In this document: positions 23,466 to 36,489 of the stretch, one piece after another
Position numbering within the stretch: the stretch's first letter is position 1
How the letters are laid out: the number at the start of each line of letters is the position of its first letter
Origin: Rapana venosa
Lineage: Eukaryota; Mollusca; Gastropoda; Neogastropoda; Muricidae
NCBI GenBank assembly: GCA_028751875.1
Contig: CM054141.1
Coordinates: forward strand, 45,187,712-45,251,711
DNA: 64,000 nt
Direction: 5' to 3'
Notes under the pieces: generated by a model
The model's input: the letters and a program-made list of their open reading frames with translations, nothing else
What the model was told of the DNA's origin: nothing
The model's database searches: none
Made by a program: the position numbers and the translations under genes

Positions 23466-24505
23466 CAAGTCAAGGCTGGTGCCACGTCGTGCTGTCCTCA
23501 CAGAGCTAGGATAGGCGTGGAAACATTGCAAACAAGGATTCCTGCTCCAAAAGCAAGTGCTCAGGAGTATTTCTTATAAACATCTTGCTGACTAGAGCAA
23601 CTGACTCAGCACCCTGGCTTTTCTTTATGATAGAAGGAGTCATCATGTCTTGCTGATGATTGAAATGATCTGAAACCTTTGTAGCTCTGAAGATATCAAG
23701 ACTACCAAAGGCCACAGAGTCATCATTTTACCGTGAAAAGCGATGGTCTTCCCCGGATGAGTGTCCGCAATGAGTGAAACTAGCGTCAAAATGTGGAATC
23801 CTATTTGTGAGTCCCCAAAATTAATAGGTCTCTGAGGACGGGAGAATGGTGGGTGGATGCGGGTGGTGATGCTTCATGCATTAGTGAGACCGCAGCTTTC
23901 CACCTGTATGGCTACCTGCAGTTCAAAATACTAGGCAGGACTTCAACTCCCAACTTATGTGAATGGAGAGGCAACCCTACACTATGGCCAGTCTTCAACC
24001 CTAGACACCAGCAGTGGCCTTCTATTAATCTTCACAAAGAACTCTGTTCAGCATGTCCTGAGACGAGGACGGTAGCAGCTCGAGTGGCGATGACTGGAAA
24101 GCCTGGCACCGAATCCATCATAATGAAATTAGTTCTTACCTTGTAATAATAATAATTGAGTTCCTACTTATTGTTACAGCCCTGCCCAGGTAGGCTAGAT
24201 ACCGGCGTGTTTGAATTCAACCCAAGTTAGTGGTGGTGAGGAAAGCGCGGGTCTCAGCTCTGAGTGTGCAGTCCTGGAGGAAAGGAAGCATAAGGAAACC
24301 TAACCAATATCAAACCAGTGGCTGCATGCGGCAGAAAAATCAAAACTCAATAACAACAAAAATCAACTACCCAAAATTTGATAAGTCCTGCTGAGAATCA
24401 GAAATAATGAACTGCTCGTTAGGATTGGAAGCGTCAGAGCTTGTACTAGCCGGTAAATTGTTACGGTCATCAAACTGCCATCGGTCTTTATTTGATGGCA
24501 GTCAG
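23466..24505. other. Unique flank up to the contig end
   Basis: Nearly identical to 34600-35615. No gene recognised. The match with contig 3 runs to within a few bases of the N gap. Confidence 0.5.
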
Positions 24506-25005
24506 NNNNNNNNNNNNNNNNNNNNNNNNNNNNNNNNNNNNNNNNNNNNNNNNNNNNNNNNNNNNNNNNNNNNNNNNNNNNNNNNNNNNNNNNNNNNNNN
24601 NNNNNNNNNNNNNNNNNNNNNNNNNNNNNNNNNNNNNNNNNNNNNNNNNNNNNNNNNNNNNNNNNNNNNNNNNNNNNNNNNNNNNNNNNNNNNNNNNNNN
24701 NNNNNNNNNNNNNNNNNNNNNNNNNNNNNNNNNNNNNNNNNNNNNNNNNNNNNNNNNNNNNNNNNNNNNNNNNNNNNNNNNNNNNNNNNNNNNNNNNNNN
24801 NNNNNNNNNNNNNNNNNNNNNNNNNNNNNNNNNNNNNNNNNNNNNNNNNNNNNNNNNNNNNNNNNNNNNNNNNNNNNNNNNNNNNNNNNNNNNNNNNNNN
24901 NNNNNNNNNNNNNNNNNNNNNNNNNNNNNNNNNNNNNNNNNNNNNNNNNNNNNNNNNNNNNNNNNNNNNNNNNNNNNNNNNNNNNNNNNNNNNNNNNNNN
25001 NNNNN
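24506..25005. other. Assembly gap, exactly 500 N
   Basis: Fixed-length placeholder. Because the flanking contig ends carry the same locus, the gap probably represents no missing sequence and the order here is likely an overlap. Confidence 0.97.
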
Positions 25006-25167
25006 TGTATACACAAATTGTTTGTACATTGCGAATATGATACATCACGAGCTAAGAAGATGAATAGATGTAACGAATATGTATAGTAAAGTACGACGTA
25101 GAGATGAGTAGTATGATACACAAATTGTTTGTACATTGCGAATATGCACTACAATGCACACGAGCTA
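25006..25167. repeat. Contig 3 start with short internal repeat
   Basis: The phrase acacaaattgtttgtacatt occurs at about 25011 and again at about 25118, roughly 107 bp apart. In copy 1 (10100-10125) the phrase occurs once. The first instance may be an assembly stutter at the contig start. Confidence 0.6.
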
Positions 25168-25271
<104 letters not shown>

Positions 25272-25454
25272 AAAAATTCTAAAACATATTGAGAAAAGAA
25301 TCACTTAATAACACTTCGCCTGTCATCCAAACAAACGACGTGTGCTCGTCAGTATTAACAATGTGTTCGTTATTCTGATTGTGACAAAATTAACAACGCC
25401 ACTAGCATCAATATGTACAGAAAAATAGTGACAATGGGTTTGTTAAATAAATGC

Positions 25455-25562
25455 ACACACACACACATACATACATACACACACACACACACACGTATAT
25501 ATGTATGTATGTACATAATTTAATATATCTATATATCTATACATATATCTATATATATATGC
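25455..25562. repeat. (CA)n/(CATA)n/(TATC)n compound microsatellite
   Basis: CA, CATA, GTAT and TATC runs in succession. Confidence 0.9.
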
Positions 25563-25854
25563 ATCTTCATCACAAAACTTTCTGAAATATCACACACCTC
25601 AGAAACCCAGAAAGTATTGCTGACGATGATGCATCATAGAAAAATGTAACAAACCGACAGTCAGTCACACAATGTAACGTATCACCACTCAGGTTTTTGT
25701 CATGCTATGATCACAACCGTTTTCCTCATGGTTGTCGACGTATGCAGCAATAAAAACAGCCACAAAAGTTTTATTATTACTTTTGTTCCAAGTAGCTCGA
25801 CATCAGCGTTGTCATGATTAAAGTACATGTTGCAGGGAACAATAAATTTGGTCC

Positions 25855-25874
25855 CACACACACTCACACACACA

Positions 25875-25951
<77 letters not shown>
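25855..25951. repeat. (GCAC)n/(CA)n microsatellite, copy 2
   Basis: CGCA tetranucleotides bounded by CA runs. Confidence 0.95.
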
Positions 25952-25956
<5 letters not shown>

Positions 25957-26069
25957 TTTACGTGCACTTGACCAGCTCAAGAGGCTGACATATTCCTTTT
26001 ACTCTTCTCTCTTCAAACAGCAATATGAAAATCAAAGCCATCTTTTCAAACTGCGTATAAAACTCCTCA

Positions 26070-26195
26070 TTTCATCAAGTCCATTTCCCCGAAGGACGAA
26101 TGCGGCTACCTTAATGGTGGGCAAAAAACGGTTACATACGCAAAAATCTCGCCATTAGTGAACATCCCAGCTCTAGCCGAAGAACGAAACAGAGA
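26070..26195 (+). mobile_element. SINE family C, 3' fragment (copy 2)
   Basis: Contains gaatgcggctaccttaatg, gttacatacgcaaaa and cgccattagtgaacatccc, the 3' blocks of the full element at 36078-36450. Counterpart of 11190-11335. Confidence 0.62.
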
Positions 26196-26559
26196 GTATG
26201 TATAAACTTGTTACTGAGACTTAATATCATTTATACCGGAATGTAAAAAAAAAAAAGATACACGCCAGTTTGGATAGTTTACATATAATGTGCATGTGAG
26301 CTATCATTTCATTTAGACCAAAAAATAACGATGACCATTTACACGTATATACATATCTTTCTGCACAAAAGTGGAAGCTAACATAATTTGCTTCTTTTTT
26401 GTTTTTAAAAGCACTATATACATCGCAGTTCATGCAGTAGCAGAACCATATTTGCAGAATTTCAAATCACTCAAAGAGGACTTGACACTCGTTTCTAAAA
26501 GAAAAGAAGGCCTTGAAAAGAGACAGAGACTCGACCACTCACAACACCCGATTTGGGGG

Positions 26560-27010
26560 ATGAGATTAGTGGATAGGTGGTCTAGAGGTAACGCGCCTGC
26601 CTAGAAAGCGAAGAGTCCGGGTCGGAAGTGTGCGGTGGTTTGATCCCTGTTTGGGCCATAAATTGCCCCCCCCCCCCCTTCATCCACTAGACTATGACTG
26701 GTGGATTGGGTGCTAGTCTTTCGGATGAGACGATAAAATGAAGTCCCGTATGTTACACATAATTATTTAGGCACGTAAAAGAACCCAAGGCAACAAAAGA
26801 GTTGTCCCTGGAAAAATTCTGTAGAAAAAAAGCCACTCTGATAGGGAAACAAATACAATTGCAGACAGGAAAAAAAATAATGTGTGGTGCTGCTCTTGAG
26901 ACGACGCGCTCTCCCCGGAGAGAGCATCCCGAATTTCACGCAGAGAAATCTTCCGTGACTTAAAGTGGTATACAATACAAACAATGCAATACAATTGTGC
27001 AACAATGTCA
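26560..27010 (+). mobile_element. SINE family B, full-length (copy 2)
   Basis: tRNA-like head with ggtctagaggtaacgcgcc (A box) and ggtttgatccc (B box), then body blocks tctttcggatgagacgataa, gcacgtaaaagaacccaagg, caacaaaagagttgtccctg, an aattctgtagaaaaaaagcc block, gacgcgctctccccggag and a tail of tacaatacaaacaatgcaat. I recognise the body as a widespread gastropod SINE. Its central tcggatgagac block is shared with family A. Confidence 0.9.
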
Positions 27011-28220
27011 CTCATGGGATTGCAGAAATACCAAAGAGTGCTTACGTTACAGTCCCATCTACCTTCGGCGAGAGAGTAGGTGATTCATGGGCAGTGGTAT
27101 GGAGGAAAGAAAGATACTCAGTAATCACCCAAGGCTTTACTGCTGCTTTAGGTTATGCAGGTGGTAAAGCATTTGTAGTGTGGACAGTGTTCAGGGTGTA
27201 GAAAATAATCCGCTTGCCGAAACCGCATGTGCATATCCCTCCGCCTCCCCCCCCCCCCCCCCCCCCCCCCTCCCTCCTAAAAAGCCAACACAGCAGAATT
27301 CTATATCGACTTAGGACATTTTAATATCCCCCATACCCCCCAAGAGATGATAAAGATGTTCACTTAGAGCTGCTTTTCAACAGATGCTAATCTTCCTTAG
27401 AAAGAGAAGAGGACTGAAAGTGAACTGATACTAGGAAGGATGGAGCACGCCTACATGGATTGGAGCTGGAGCAGTAGCAGAGGACTGTTTAAAGACAATG
27501 CCTAATGCAAGGCCTTGGGCTCCCTCCCTCCCTCCATGTGGCGCTGCGCAAGGGTCACAACACTGAACTGACAACGGTTCAGCCAAAAGAGTCGTTAACA
27601 TGTTATCAACGATAGGCTGCACTTAATTTGAAACCTTTTCAACGAATTTCAAAACCATTAAAGAATCAGCTACATTTGTTGCTGTGTATCTTCAGCGATC
27701 AGAAAAGGCCATAGAACAGGACTGAATAGCCTTTTCATGTCAATAAAAGTATTCGGACTGAGCAATTTGCATATACCTCAAGGCCATTTACACCCGTATC
27801 ATGACTATTGTAAGAGTAAAGTTATCTATACAGAATGCAGGGTTTTTTACACAGACATGCTAAATGTGCATACATAATTAAGGCAATTTACGTTGGCCTT
27901 TACTCCGTACACAAGAAATCATAAGTCACAATATGTTAAATGTTATGGAACAAAAGTCATGTACAAAAGGCTCAATGCTTTCACTCAGAAGTTTAGGACA
28001 TGCATCATAAATTGAATCGGTGTACACATACATACACCCACGCCATCTCTGTTCATTCAAGATGAAAGACAGTTTACAAGGTACTGAAGATTGTTCTTGC
28101 AGTTCTCAGCATTGCTCACTCCAACATTTCCATTCAGAAAGTACACCATTCAATAATGACACGCAGTTGATGCAAGACATCGCAACAACTGTTTTAACAC
28201 ACCAAAGGCCTAAAACTGTC
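27011..28220. other. Downstream flank or 3' UTR region of the mucin-like gene
   Basis: No coding stretch recognised. A C homopolymer of about 30 bp lies at 27243-27270. The part next to 28220 may be 3' UTR of the minus-strand gene ending there; no clear polyadenylation site was pinned down. Confidence 0.45.
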
Positions 28221-28624
28221 TCAAGATTGTTTACACGAAACCACCAGCTTTTTCACATCTCGGTACAAGGCACCTGCGTCCAAAATGACGATACCTAGGG
28301 CCGTGGCGATGATGATGGCGACACCGAAGTACCCGACAGTCTGGGCAGAAGGGCGGTCGTCCTCCGCGCTGATCTTCTTCCTGCGGACAGAGGACAGTTC
28401 TTTCTTGTTCACGCTGAGCTCCTTGACGATGCTGTTCAGCACGGACGTCAGGCTCTCCGAGGGCAGGGAGGTGGTGGGGTCCACCCTCTTACAGTTGCAG
28501 TTGCATAAGGAGGAAGGGGTCGATGACTGTATTGTGGAGGAGGTGGCAGGAAGAGGTGGGGTAGGGGAAGAGGACTGGGGTGTTGTGTCCTCGGGAGTGG
28601 TTTCTGGGGGCTCTGTGGTGGTCA
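28221..28624 (-). CDS. Terminal exon: Thr/Ser/Pro-rich stalk, CNCNC motif, transmembrane helix, stop
   Basis: Last coding exon of a minus-strand gene, 134 codons including stop. A plausible acceptor (ggtatatattcag on the minus strand) precedes it, and the first two bases complete a Val codon. The protein starts with a TTTEPPETTPEDT stalk, then a CNCNCKRVDP motif, a basic-charged stretch (SVRRKKISAEDDRPS), a hydrophobic helix (YFGVAIIIATALGIVIL) and a short tail ending SCKQS. This suggests a single-pass membrane protein with its mucin-like part outside the cell. The phase fits the donor of the Ser/Thr-rich exon at 31541. The CxCxC / DDRPS / TM ending resembles the C-termini of uncharacterised mollusc membrane proteins as I recall them; no specific function follows. 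A frame-broken copy lies at 13335-13729. Confidence 0.75.
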
Positions 28625-29154
28625 CTGAATATATACCAAAAAGAAACAAAGTGCTAAATTTCAAGATTCAATAATTATTTGAAGACCCCCCCTTCCTCCC
28701 CCCTCCCGGCAGTACATGAAATTTTAACAACACAACTTGCACAATATGAGCATGTGAAAATACTCACAACCTAAGTCATTCATTACACAAACACAGCACA
28801 CAAATCCAGCATAACTCAGTCGAGGGTCCAGGGCCCAATGCTTAAGTTAGCCCTTTCTTTAGCCAAGTCCAAGTGCAGCCAGTTTTCGCTATAATTAACA
28901 CCAGCTGGGATGTAGTGGATAGCAGCTAAGAGTAGCTGAACGTGGGGGAAAACCGACAGGTGTAACAATGAATTTCACCCAATTCTTGGTATCAAAATAG
29001 AACGAGCATTCACAATACAGGGAAAGTATCCCCTGCAACTATATTTGATGATTTTGGTTTAAAAAGAAGTTACCTTAAGTAATACTCTTTTTGTATACCT
29101 TATTTCACTAAATGTCACAGCTTACGTTTTTTAAATTTATTTTTATTTTATTAT

Positions 29155-29495
29155 TTCATTTCGAAGATTATGGAATAAGCGCTCATGTGCTTTTTTCACA
29201 AATTCCCCGTGTGTATGCAGTTTTGTAAATTTTGAAATCCGTTCCCAACGACACACAATGGCCTATTTTTCCGAAAAGAGGAACGGGTTTTAAGTTGTGC
29301 GCAAGATGTTGTGCGTGTGTTCGCGCGATCGCACACGGGACCTTGGTTTATAGTCTCATCCGAAGGACTTTTGGGGACAGTGGAGTTGGCACTGATGTTA
29401 ACTCCAGAGGAAAAATCCTCTTGAACGGGAATCGAACTCGGGTCAGCAGATCACGAGCGCATCACGCTAACCGTTATGACACGTTGTGTCATAGA
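29155..29495 (-). mobile_element. SINE family A, full-length, minus strand (copy 2)
   Basis: Best copy of family A. On the minus strand the tRNA-like head contains taacggttagcgtgatgcgc (A box) and gagttcgattccc (B box). The body carries tcggatgagactataaacc, cccgtgtgcgatcgcgcg, aacatcttgcgcaca, taggccattgtgtgtcgt and catacacacgggga. The 3' end is A-rich with AATAAAATAAAAATAAA. Confidence 0.88.
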
Positions 29496-29879
29496 GTAAG
29501 GTTCAGAGCCTAATTTGCTTAACATGGCTTTTGGTGCAAAGCATATTTCTTATTTCTGCTGTGTATTTTTTGGCATAATTAAAAACACATTGTTTGTATC
29601 CCAGATCTGTTGGAAACTTTGTCACAGCATCATCAACTTTAAAAAGAAGACAAGTAAAAACACAACACCCAAGTGTTTGGCAGAGCAAAATTTTCGGTTT
29701 ATTTAAAGCCTTCTTCAGGCTAAAAGATTGGCCACCTCATCAATATCATCAACTTTTACAAGTTTTTAGACCAGACTGAAGCCTTGAGAACTGTCTAGCA
29801 AAAACAACTCCTTGTATCAAACACAATTTATCCGAAAGATGATCCAGGCATTTCAAAGTGTCAAACACACACACACACA
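29496..29879. other. Intronic sequence, no element recognised
   Basis: AT-rich. Small frames here are not kept open in copy 1 and carry no motif. Confidence 0.4.
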
Positions 29880-31540
<1,661 letters not shown>

Positions 31541-32215
31541 CAACAGCTGAAGTGTATCCATTTGCTGGTGCCATGAATAGAGGCAAACCAACAGAGGATG
31601 AACTTGTTGCCATGGAACTGATCACGACATCTGAGGAAATGGTTGTATCTGTCAGAAATTGTGTCTGTAAGGAAGAACTTGTCAGCCCAACAGTGCTCGA
31701 TGTCTCAACAGAAGCTGACCAAGTTGATGCCGAGGAATCACCCAAGCACGACCACGACTCTACCAAACTAACAGTGGATGTTGGCAGGGAGTTTATGCTG
31801 CTTGAACTTGGTCCCAAATCAGAAACTGGAGTTGATGATGTCTTCATCGACATTGACGAAGATAAGATCAAACTCAAAACAGATGGAAATGCCTCTGTCG
31901 TAGTCAGCCAAGACTCCCACAGGCTGCTGGACTGAGTGGAAGTCTGTGAATCACTGATGCAGGACCAGGATTCAGAAAGAGTTGTGAATCCACCTTGTAC
32001 TGAACTGGAAGGAGAGGACATGGTAGAGAACTGGAACGCATCTGACCAGGAGCTACTGGCAATGGCTGGAGTGTTCGGAGCTTCAGAGGTGGTGTAGAAG
32101 AAGGACGTGATCGTCATCTGGTCGTCCATGAGTGAAGAGATGGAGATGCCAGCTGAAGCGTTTAGAAGGGTGTAGATATCAGAACTGCTGGGTGAATCTA
32201 GAAAGCTTGTCAGCA
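31541..32215 (-). CDS. Ser/Thr-rich mucin-like exon
   Basis: A 675-bp exon open across about 225 codons on the minus strand. It follows a pyrimidine-rich acceptor (gttgcctgcag) and ends at a good donor (GTTG then GTAAGTC). It starts mid-codon with two bases and ends with one base of a codon, so both introns are phase 1; it is in frame with the exon at 38674-38724 upstream and 28221-28624 downstream. About half the residues are Ser or Thr, with repeated blocks such as SLSESWSCISDS-like and SLVESWSCLGDS, and scattered acidic residues. This composition is typical of an O-glycosylated extracellular mucin-like domain. The two ESWSC blocks suggest an old internal duplication. A frame-broken copy lies at 16592-17255. 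The function beyond a likely surface stalk is unknown. Confidence 0.7.
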
Positions 32216-32404
32216 CTGCAGGCAACACACAGACACACACATATATACACATACAGGTCAAAGCAAAAGCCAGTGAGCAACATGTGAGGCACTAACATTA
32301 CGTTAACGGCATTTGTGGGTTCTAAAAACACCAAGCAAGGCAAGAATATCAATGTTAGTCACAGTGATGCTCATGTGAAAAACTACGTGAAAGCATTTTC
32401 TTAC

Positions 32405-32530
<126 letters not shown>

Positions 32531-32702
32531 CATACACATTCTGCAACCAATAGCAATGACAAATTGGCTAGAAAACAAAGACAGCGAGGAACACAAGCAA
32601 AACGACCAATCCGCACTACTAAACCAAACATAACAACTACGATACGGCATATCATATAGAAAACAACAACAACAATCTAGGTATTTCTAGGAATCACCGA
32701 GC

Positions 32703-33175
32703 AACTGGTTGATTGCTTGGTTATTTGTGACAGCTGATGCTTGGTTATTTGTGACAGCTGATGCTTGGTTATTTGTGATAGCTGCTGATGCTTGGTTATT
32801 TGTGATAGCTGCTGATGCTTGGTTATTTGTGATAGCTGCTGATGCTTGGTTATTTGTGATAGCTGATGCTTGGTTATTTGTGATAGCTGCTGATGCTTGG
32901 TTATTTGTGATAGCTGATGCTTGGTTATTTGTGATAGCTGCTGATGCTTGGTTATTTGTGACAGCTGATGCTTGGTTATTTGTGACAGCTGCTGATGCTT
33001 GGTTATTTGTGACAGCTGATGCTTGGTTATTTGTGATAGCTGCTGATGCTTGGTTATTTGTGATAGCTGCTGATGCTTGGTTATTTGTGATAGCTGCTGA
33101 TGCTTGGTTATTTGTGATAGCTGCTGATGCTTGGTTATTTGTGACAGCTGATGCTTGGTTATTTGTGACAGCTGA
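32703..33175. repeat. 24/27-bp VNTR, 18 clean units (copy 2)
   Basis: Head-to-tail units built on ATGCTTGGTTATTTGTGA, then CAGC or TAGC, with an optional TGC. Units are 24 or 27 bp, so the length is always a multiple of three and both strands stay open (DAWLFVIAA on plus, LSQITKHQ on minus). It lies in the presumed intron upstream of the mucin-like exon. Neither reading frame has splice or start support, so I treat it as non-coding. Copy 1 is more than twice as long. Confidence 0.95.
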
Positions 33176-33194
33176 ACGTTCCCCAGCCTCTGCT

Positions 33195-33420
33195 TCAAAG
33201 ACAGGGTACCGCGGGCGTGGAGGTGGGGGTGGGGGAGGGGGATGAAGAGATCGGGTTGATCCTGCTAGTGAGGAACAAGATCACACTGCCCATCGTCATC
33301 AACACGAAGAAGTTACCTTGGAGTGTGTCCTGTCCAGTGGGCAGGCAACACTGCATGCAGAGTTCTGAACTTTTTGTGTTTAAGAAAAAAGCTGATAAAA
33401 CGGAAAGGACGAAAAGCACC
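33195..33420 (-). other. Possible minus-strand coding remnant, uncertain
   Basis: A minus-strand open stretch contains QDTLQGNFFVLM and SVILFLTS, which weakly recalls the start of an IgGFc-binding domain, and ends in a Pro/Ser/Thr tail. Its phase does not fit the splice from 38674-38724 to 31541-32215, and the copy-1 version (about 18900-19100) is not in frame. It could be an unused exon remnant or chance. Confidence 0.2.
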
Positions 33421-33484
33421 TCAGCCTATCAGCATCTGCAAAAATGGAACAGACGGTACAAAGTGATGACCAAAACTACGACTG

Positions 33485-33778
33485 ATGGCCGGCCCCCATC
33501 ATTGTGACGAGAGTGTTTTGAAATGGGCACACATTCTTAATGTCACAAACACAGTTTCGCCTTTGTGGGGAGACCACGAACGTTGGGCGGAGACTTTCCT
33601 GAGGGATAGTGTTAATAGTTGCCGTGTTTCATGGTTGCGTAATTCTATGATCTCTTTTTCCCCAGAAACTCCTCGGCTATTCTTGCTCCCAGGAGCATCT
33701 GACTCGGCAGTCCCGCTTTTCCCTTTGTTATGGATGCAAGAGCTGGAAGATATGGAGAGGAGCTGCAAGAAGCACTAG
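33485..33778 (+). other. Unidentified open frame present in both copies
   Basis: A 97-codon plus-strand frame, with a minus-strand frame over nearly the same bases. The right three quarters are identical in copy 1 (19128-19469), but the frame on the left differs by indels. No known motif. I cannot say which strand, if either, is coding. Confidence 0.2.
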
Positions 33779-33857
33779 CAAACACTCAGAACGGATGCCT
33801 GTGCAAGGATTCTGCCTACACAATTAGTAAAACGATTGGCACTATGTCCAAACGCCC

Positions 33858-33859
33858 AA

Positions 33860-33939
<80 letters not shown>

Positions 33940-34052
33940 AATGGAATTTATATAGCGCTATATCTTGCAAGGACAAATCAAAGCGCTTGCATTCAACCTA
34001 TTCTTACATTCATGCAGCTAATAACAATGAATAGCTTAAATTAAGCAAATTC
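33858..34052 (-). mobile_element. LINE 3'-end fragment with (AGT)n tail (copy 2)
   Basis: Minus-strand 3'-UTR-like segment ending gcgctatataaattccattt followed by about 27 AGT units. Allelic to 22786-22935. Shares its end with the LINE at 36490-37330. Confidence 0.68.
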
Positions 34053-34054
34053 CA

Positions 34055-34076
34055 ATGCACACACACACACACACCA

Positions 34077-34112
<36 letters not shown>

Positions 34113-34116
34113 CGTC
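34055..34116. repeat. (CA)n/(GCAC)n microsatellite
   Basis: CA run then CGCA tetranucleotides, ending in a C run. Confidence 0.93.
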
Positions 34117-34449
34117 CCCCCCCGCCCCACACCATCAGAATGGACAGATATTCCCAACTGCTCTGACTGGACCTGACAAACGTACGTATAGATTATGCAC
34201 AGAGTGCCTTATGTGGTGCTACCATTTTTTTAGGAGTCGTTCCTGTTGTCAGAGATGTCAATACCTACACCAGAGGAGCTGTGTGTCTGCTTCCAAAGTG
34301 CTGCTCTCTGTGCATCTCTTAACAAGGGTTTATGGTGATGTGAACACAGTGCACCACCATGACCTAAGGTCTCATGGCGGCTCCTCATTCTGTGCCTGAT
34401 TCTAAGCGCAGGCCAGGAGCACGGTGGCCCACTAGGACCTTTCTCCAAG

Positions 34450-34600
34450 ATGCAGGTCAGACATAGACCCTCCCGGAAGTCAGAATCGGCTACCTCGGTG
34501 GGGGGGAAAATAAAATACGGTCGCATATGCAAGCTTTCACCTTTGGGTGAACCTGGGAACTCTAACCGGGAACGAAAAACCATACGCCAGCAAGTCAAGG
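34450..34600 (+). mobile_element. SINE family C, 3' fragment (copy 2)
   Basis: Same element fragment as 23325-23465 with a few indels (extra G and A homopolymer bases). Here copy 2 looks like the less accurate one. Confidence 0.62.
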
Positions 34601-36077
34601 CTGGTGCCACGTCGTGCTGTCCACAAGCTAGGATAGCGTGGAAACATTGCAAACAAGGATTCCTGCTCCAAAAGCAAGTGCTCAGGAGTATTTCTTAAAA
34701 AACTCTTGTGACTAGAGCAACTGCTCAGCACCCTGGCTTTTCTTTATGATAGAAGGAGTCATCATGTCTTGCTGATGATTGAAATGATCTGAAACCTTTG
34801 TAGCTCTGAAGATATCAAGACTACCAAAGGCCACAGAGTCATCATTTTACCGTGAAAAGCGATGGTCTTCCCCGGATGAGTGTCCGCAATGAGTGAAACT
34901 AGCGTCAAAATGTGGAATCCTATTTGTGAGTCCCCAAAATTAATAGGTCTCTGAGGACGGGAGAATGGTGGGTGGATGCGGGTGGTGATGCTTCATGCAT
35001 TAGTGAGACCGCCCGCTTTCCACCTGTATGACTACCTGCAGTTTTAAAATACTAGGCAGGACTTCAACTCCAACTTATGTGAATGGAGAGGCAACCCTAC
35101 ACTATGGCCAGTCTCAACCCCAGACACCAGCAGTGGGGCCCTTTTATTAATCTTCACAAAGAACTCTGTTCCGCATGTCCTGAGACGAGGACGGTAGCAG
35201 CTCGAGTGGCGATGACTGGAAAGCCTGGCACCGAATCCATCAAAATGAAATTAGTTCTTACCTTGTAAAAATAAAAATTGAGTTCCACTTATTGTTACGC
35301 CCTGCCCAGGTAGGCTAGATACCGGGGTTTTTAAATTTAACCCAAGTTAGTGGTGGTGAGGAAAGCGCGGGTCTCAGCTCTGAGTGTGCAGTCCTGGAGG
35401 AAAGGAAGCATAAGGAAACCTAACCAATATCAAACCAGTGGCTGCATGCGGCAGAAAAATCAAAACTCAATAACAACAAAAATCAACTACCCAAAATTTG
35501 ATAAGTCCTGCTGAGAATCAGAAATAATGAACTGCTCGTTAGGATTGGAAGCGTCAGAGCTTGTACTAGCCGGTAAATTGTTACGGTCATCAAACTGCCA
35601 TCGGTCTTTATTTGATGGCAGTGAGGATTTGAGGGAAACGCCATATGGTATAAGGATATTCTTACGTGTTTGGTATGTGGGAGAGAGAAAGAGGGAGAGG
35701 GAGAGATGGTATTAGGGTGTCCCCCCCCCTCCCCAATTAAAAACCCAGACTTTTTTCTTATCTGGCGTCATCGACTCACAATGAACCTGGGAACTAAACC
35801 GCCAGGTGCCACAAACCAGCAAACTATTCACGGATAGAAATCAAGTATACAAGGCAGGGTCAAACTAAACCCCGAGTAAGGCAAAAATGAAGGCAGAAGG
35901 CAAACTAGGATAAAGGAAAAGTTTAAAAGTTAATTTGGCTCTTCATGGAATGATCAAAGTGTTCTCTGACTTGACTAGCATTGACCTGACTTAAGTGACC
36001 ACGTGCTAGAATCTTCCGAGTGTTGATTCACCCACCTCCTTACCACAGTAAGCAACAATCAAAAGCGACAAGACCGA
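34601..36077. other. Unique flank, no gene recognised
   Basis: Up to 35615 it matches 23466-24505. From there it is new sequence with a C-run near 35723-35733. No coding evidence. Confidence 0.45.
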
Positions 36078-36450
36078 CTTTGCAGCCGAGTGGTTGAGAC
36101 TGTTCGACCTCAATCCTATGGGCCCATGAAGTCGTGGGTTCGAATCTCGGCGGCGACTGGTGAATTAAGAGTGTTTTTTTCATGATCTCCCAGGTCAACT
36201 TCAAGTGCATACCTGCCAGTGCCTTAATTCCCTTCGTGTGTATATATACACATGCAGAAAATCAAATTTGCATGTTAATGGTCCCGTCATTCATGTCAGC
36301 GTTCATGGGTTACGGAAACATGAACATACCCAGCATATATCTCCGAAGTCTGAAAGTGGCTACCTTCATGGGGGATAAAAACGGTCTCATACGCAAACTC
36401 TTACCATTGGTGAACCTCGGAGCTCCTGCCTCAACGGGGAAAAGCCATAA
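36078..36450 (+). mobile_element. SINE family C, full-length, tRNA-Leu-like head
   Basis: Head with gcagccgagtggttgagac (A box) and gtgggttcgaatctcggcg (B box). The body has tgatctcccaggtcaacttc, cttcgtgtgtatatatacac, catgcagaaaatcaaatttg, catgtcagcgttcatgggtt and aacatgaacatacccagcat. The 3' end includes accattggtgaacctcggag. I recognise this arrangement from many snail genomes. The other family C pieces in the window are 3' fragments of it. Confidence 0.92.
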
Positions 36451-36489
36451 GCTTCAAGCTGCCAGTCCAAGTCAGAACTGGGAAAACGC

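Larger units (their letters stand above)
10095..24505 (+). repeat. Contig-end copy of a duplicated locus (copy 1)
   Basis: Collinear and in the same orientation with 25111-35615. Shared landmarks in order: acacaaat..tttgtacattg, the GA tract, the GCAC/CA tract, SINE B, the membrane exon, SINE A, TA tracts, the mucin-like exon, the CA/CG tract, the VNTR, the (ACT)n, and a final block ending ttatttgatggcagt. The copy stops within a few bases of the N gap. It carries many single-base indels relative to copy 2, plus the 3.2-kb RTE insertion. Best read as an unmerged allele or duplicate assembly. Confidence 0.93.

Noticed and set aside
24363..25136. Open frames running through the second N gap
   Set aside because: Built from N placeholders.
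32703..33175. CRISPR-like array
   Set aside because: Units are directly adjacent with no unique spacers, and the sequence context is eukaryotic.
32677..33245. Repeat protein DAWLFVIAA (plus) or LSQITKHQ (minus)
   Set aside because: Both strands are open only because VNTR units are multiples of three. No start, splice or homology support, and copy 1 is not open.
36078..36170. Functional tRNA-Leu gene
   Set aside because: A and B boxes are present, but the sequence continues into a SINE body and the cloverleaf is incomplete.
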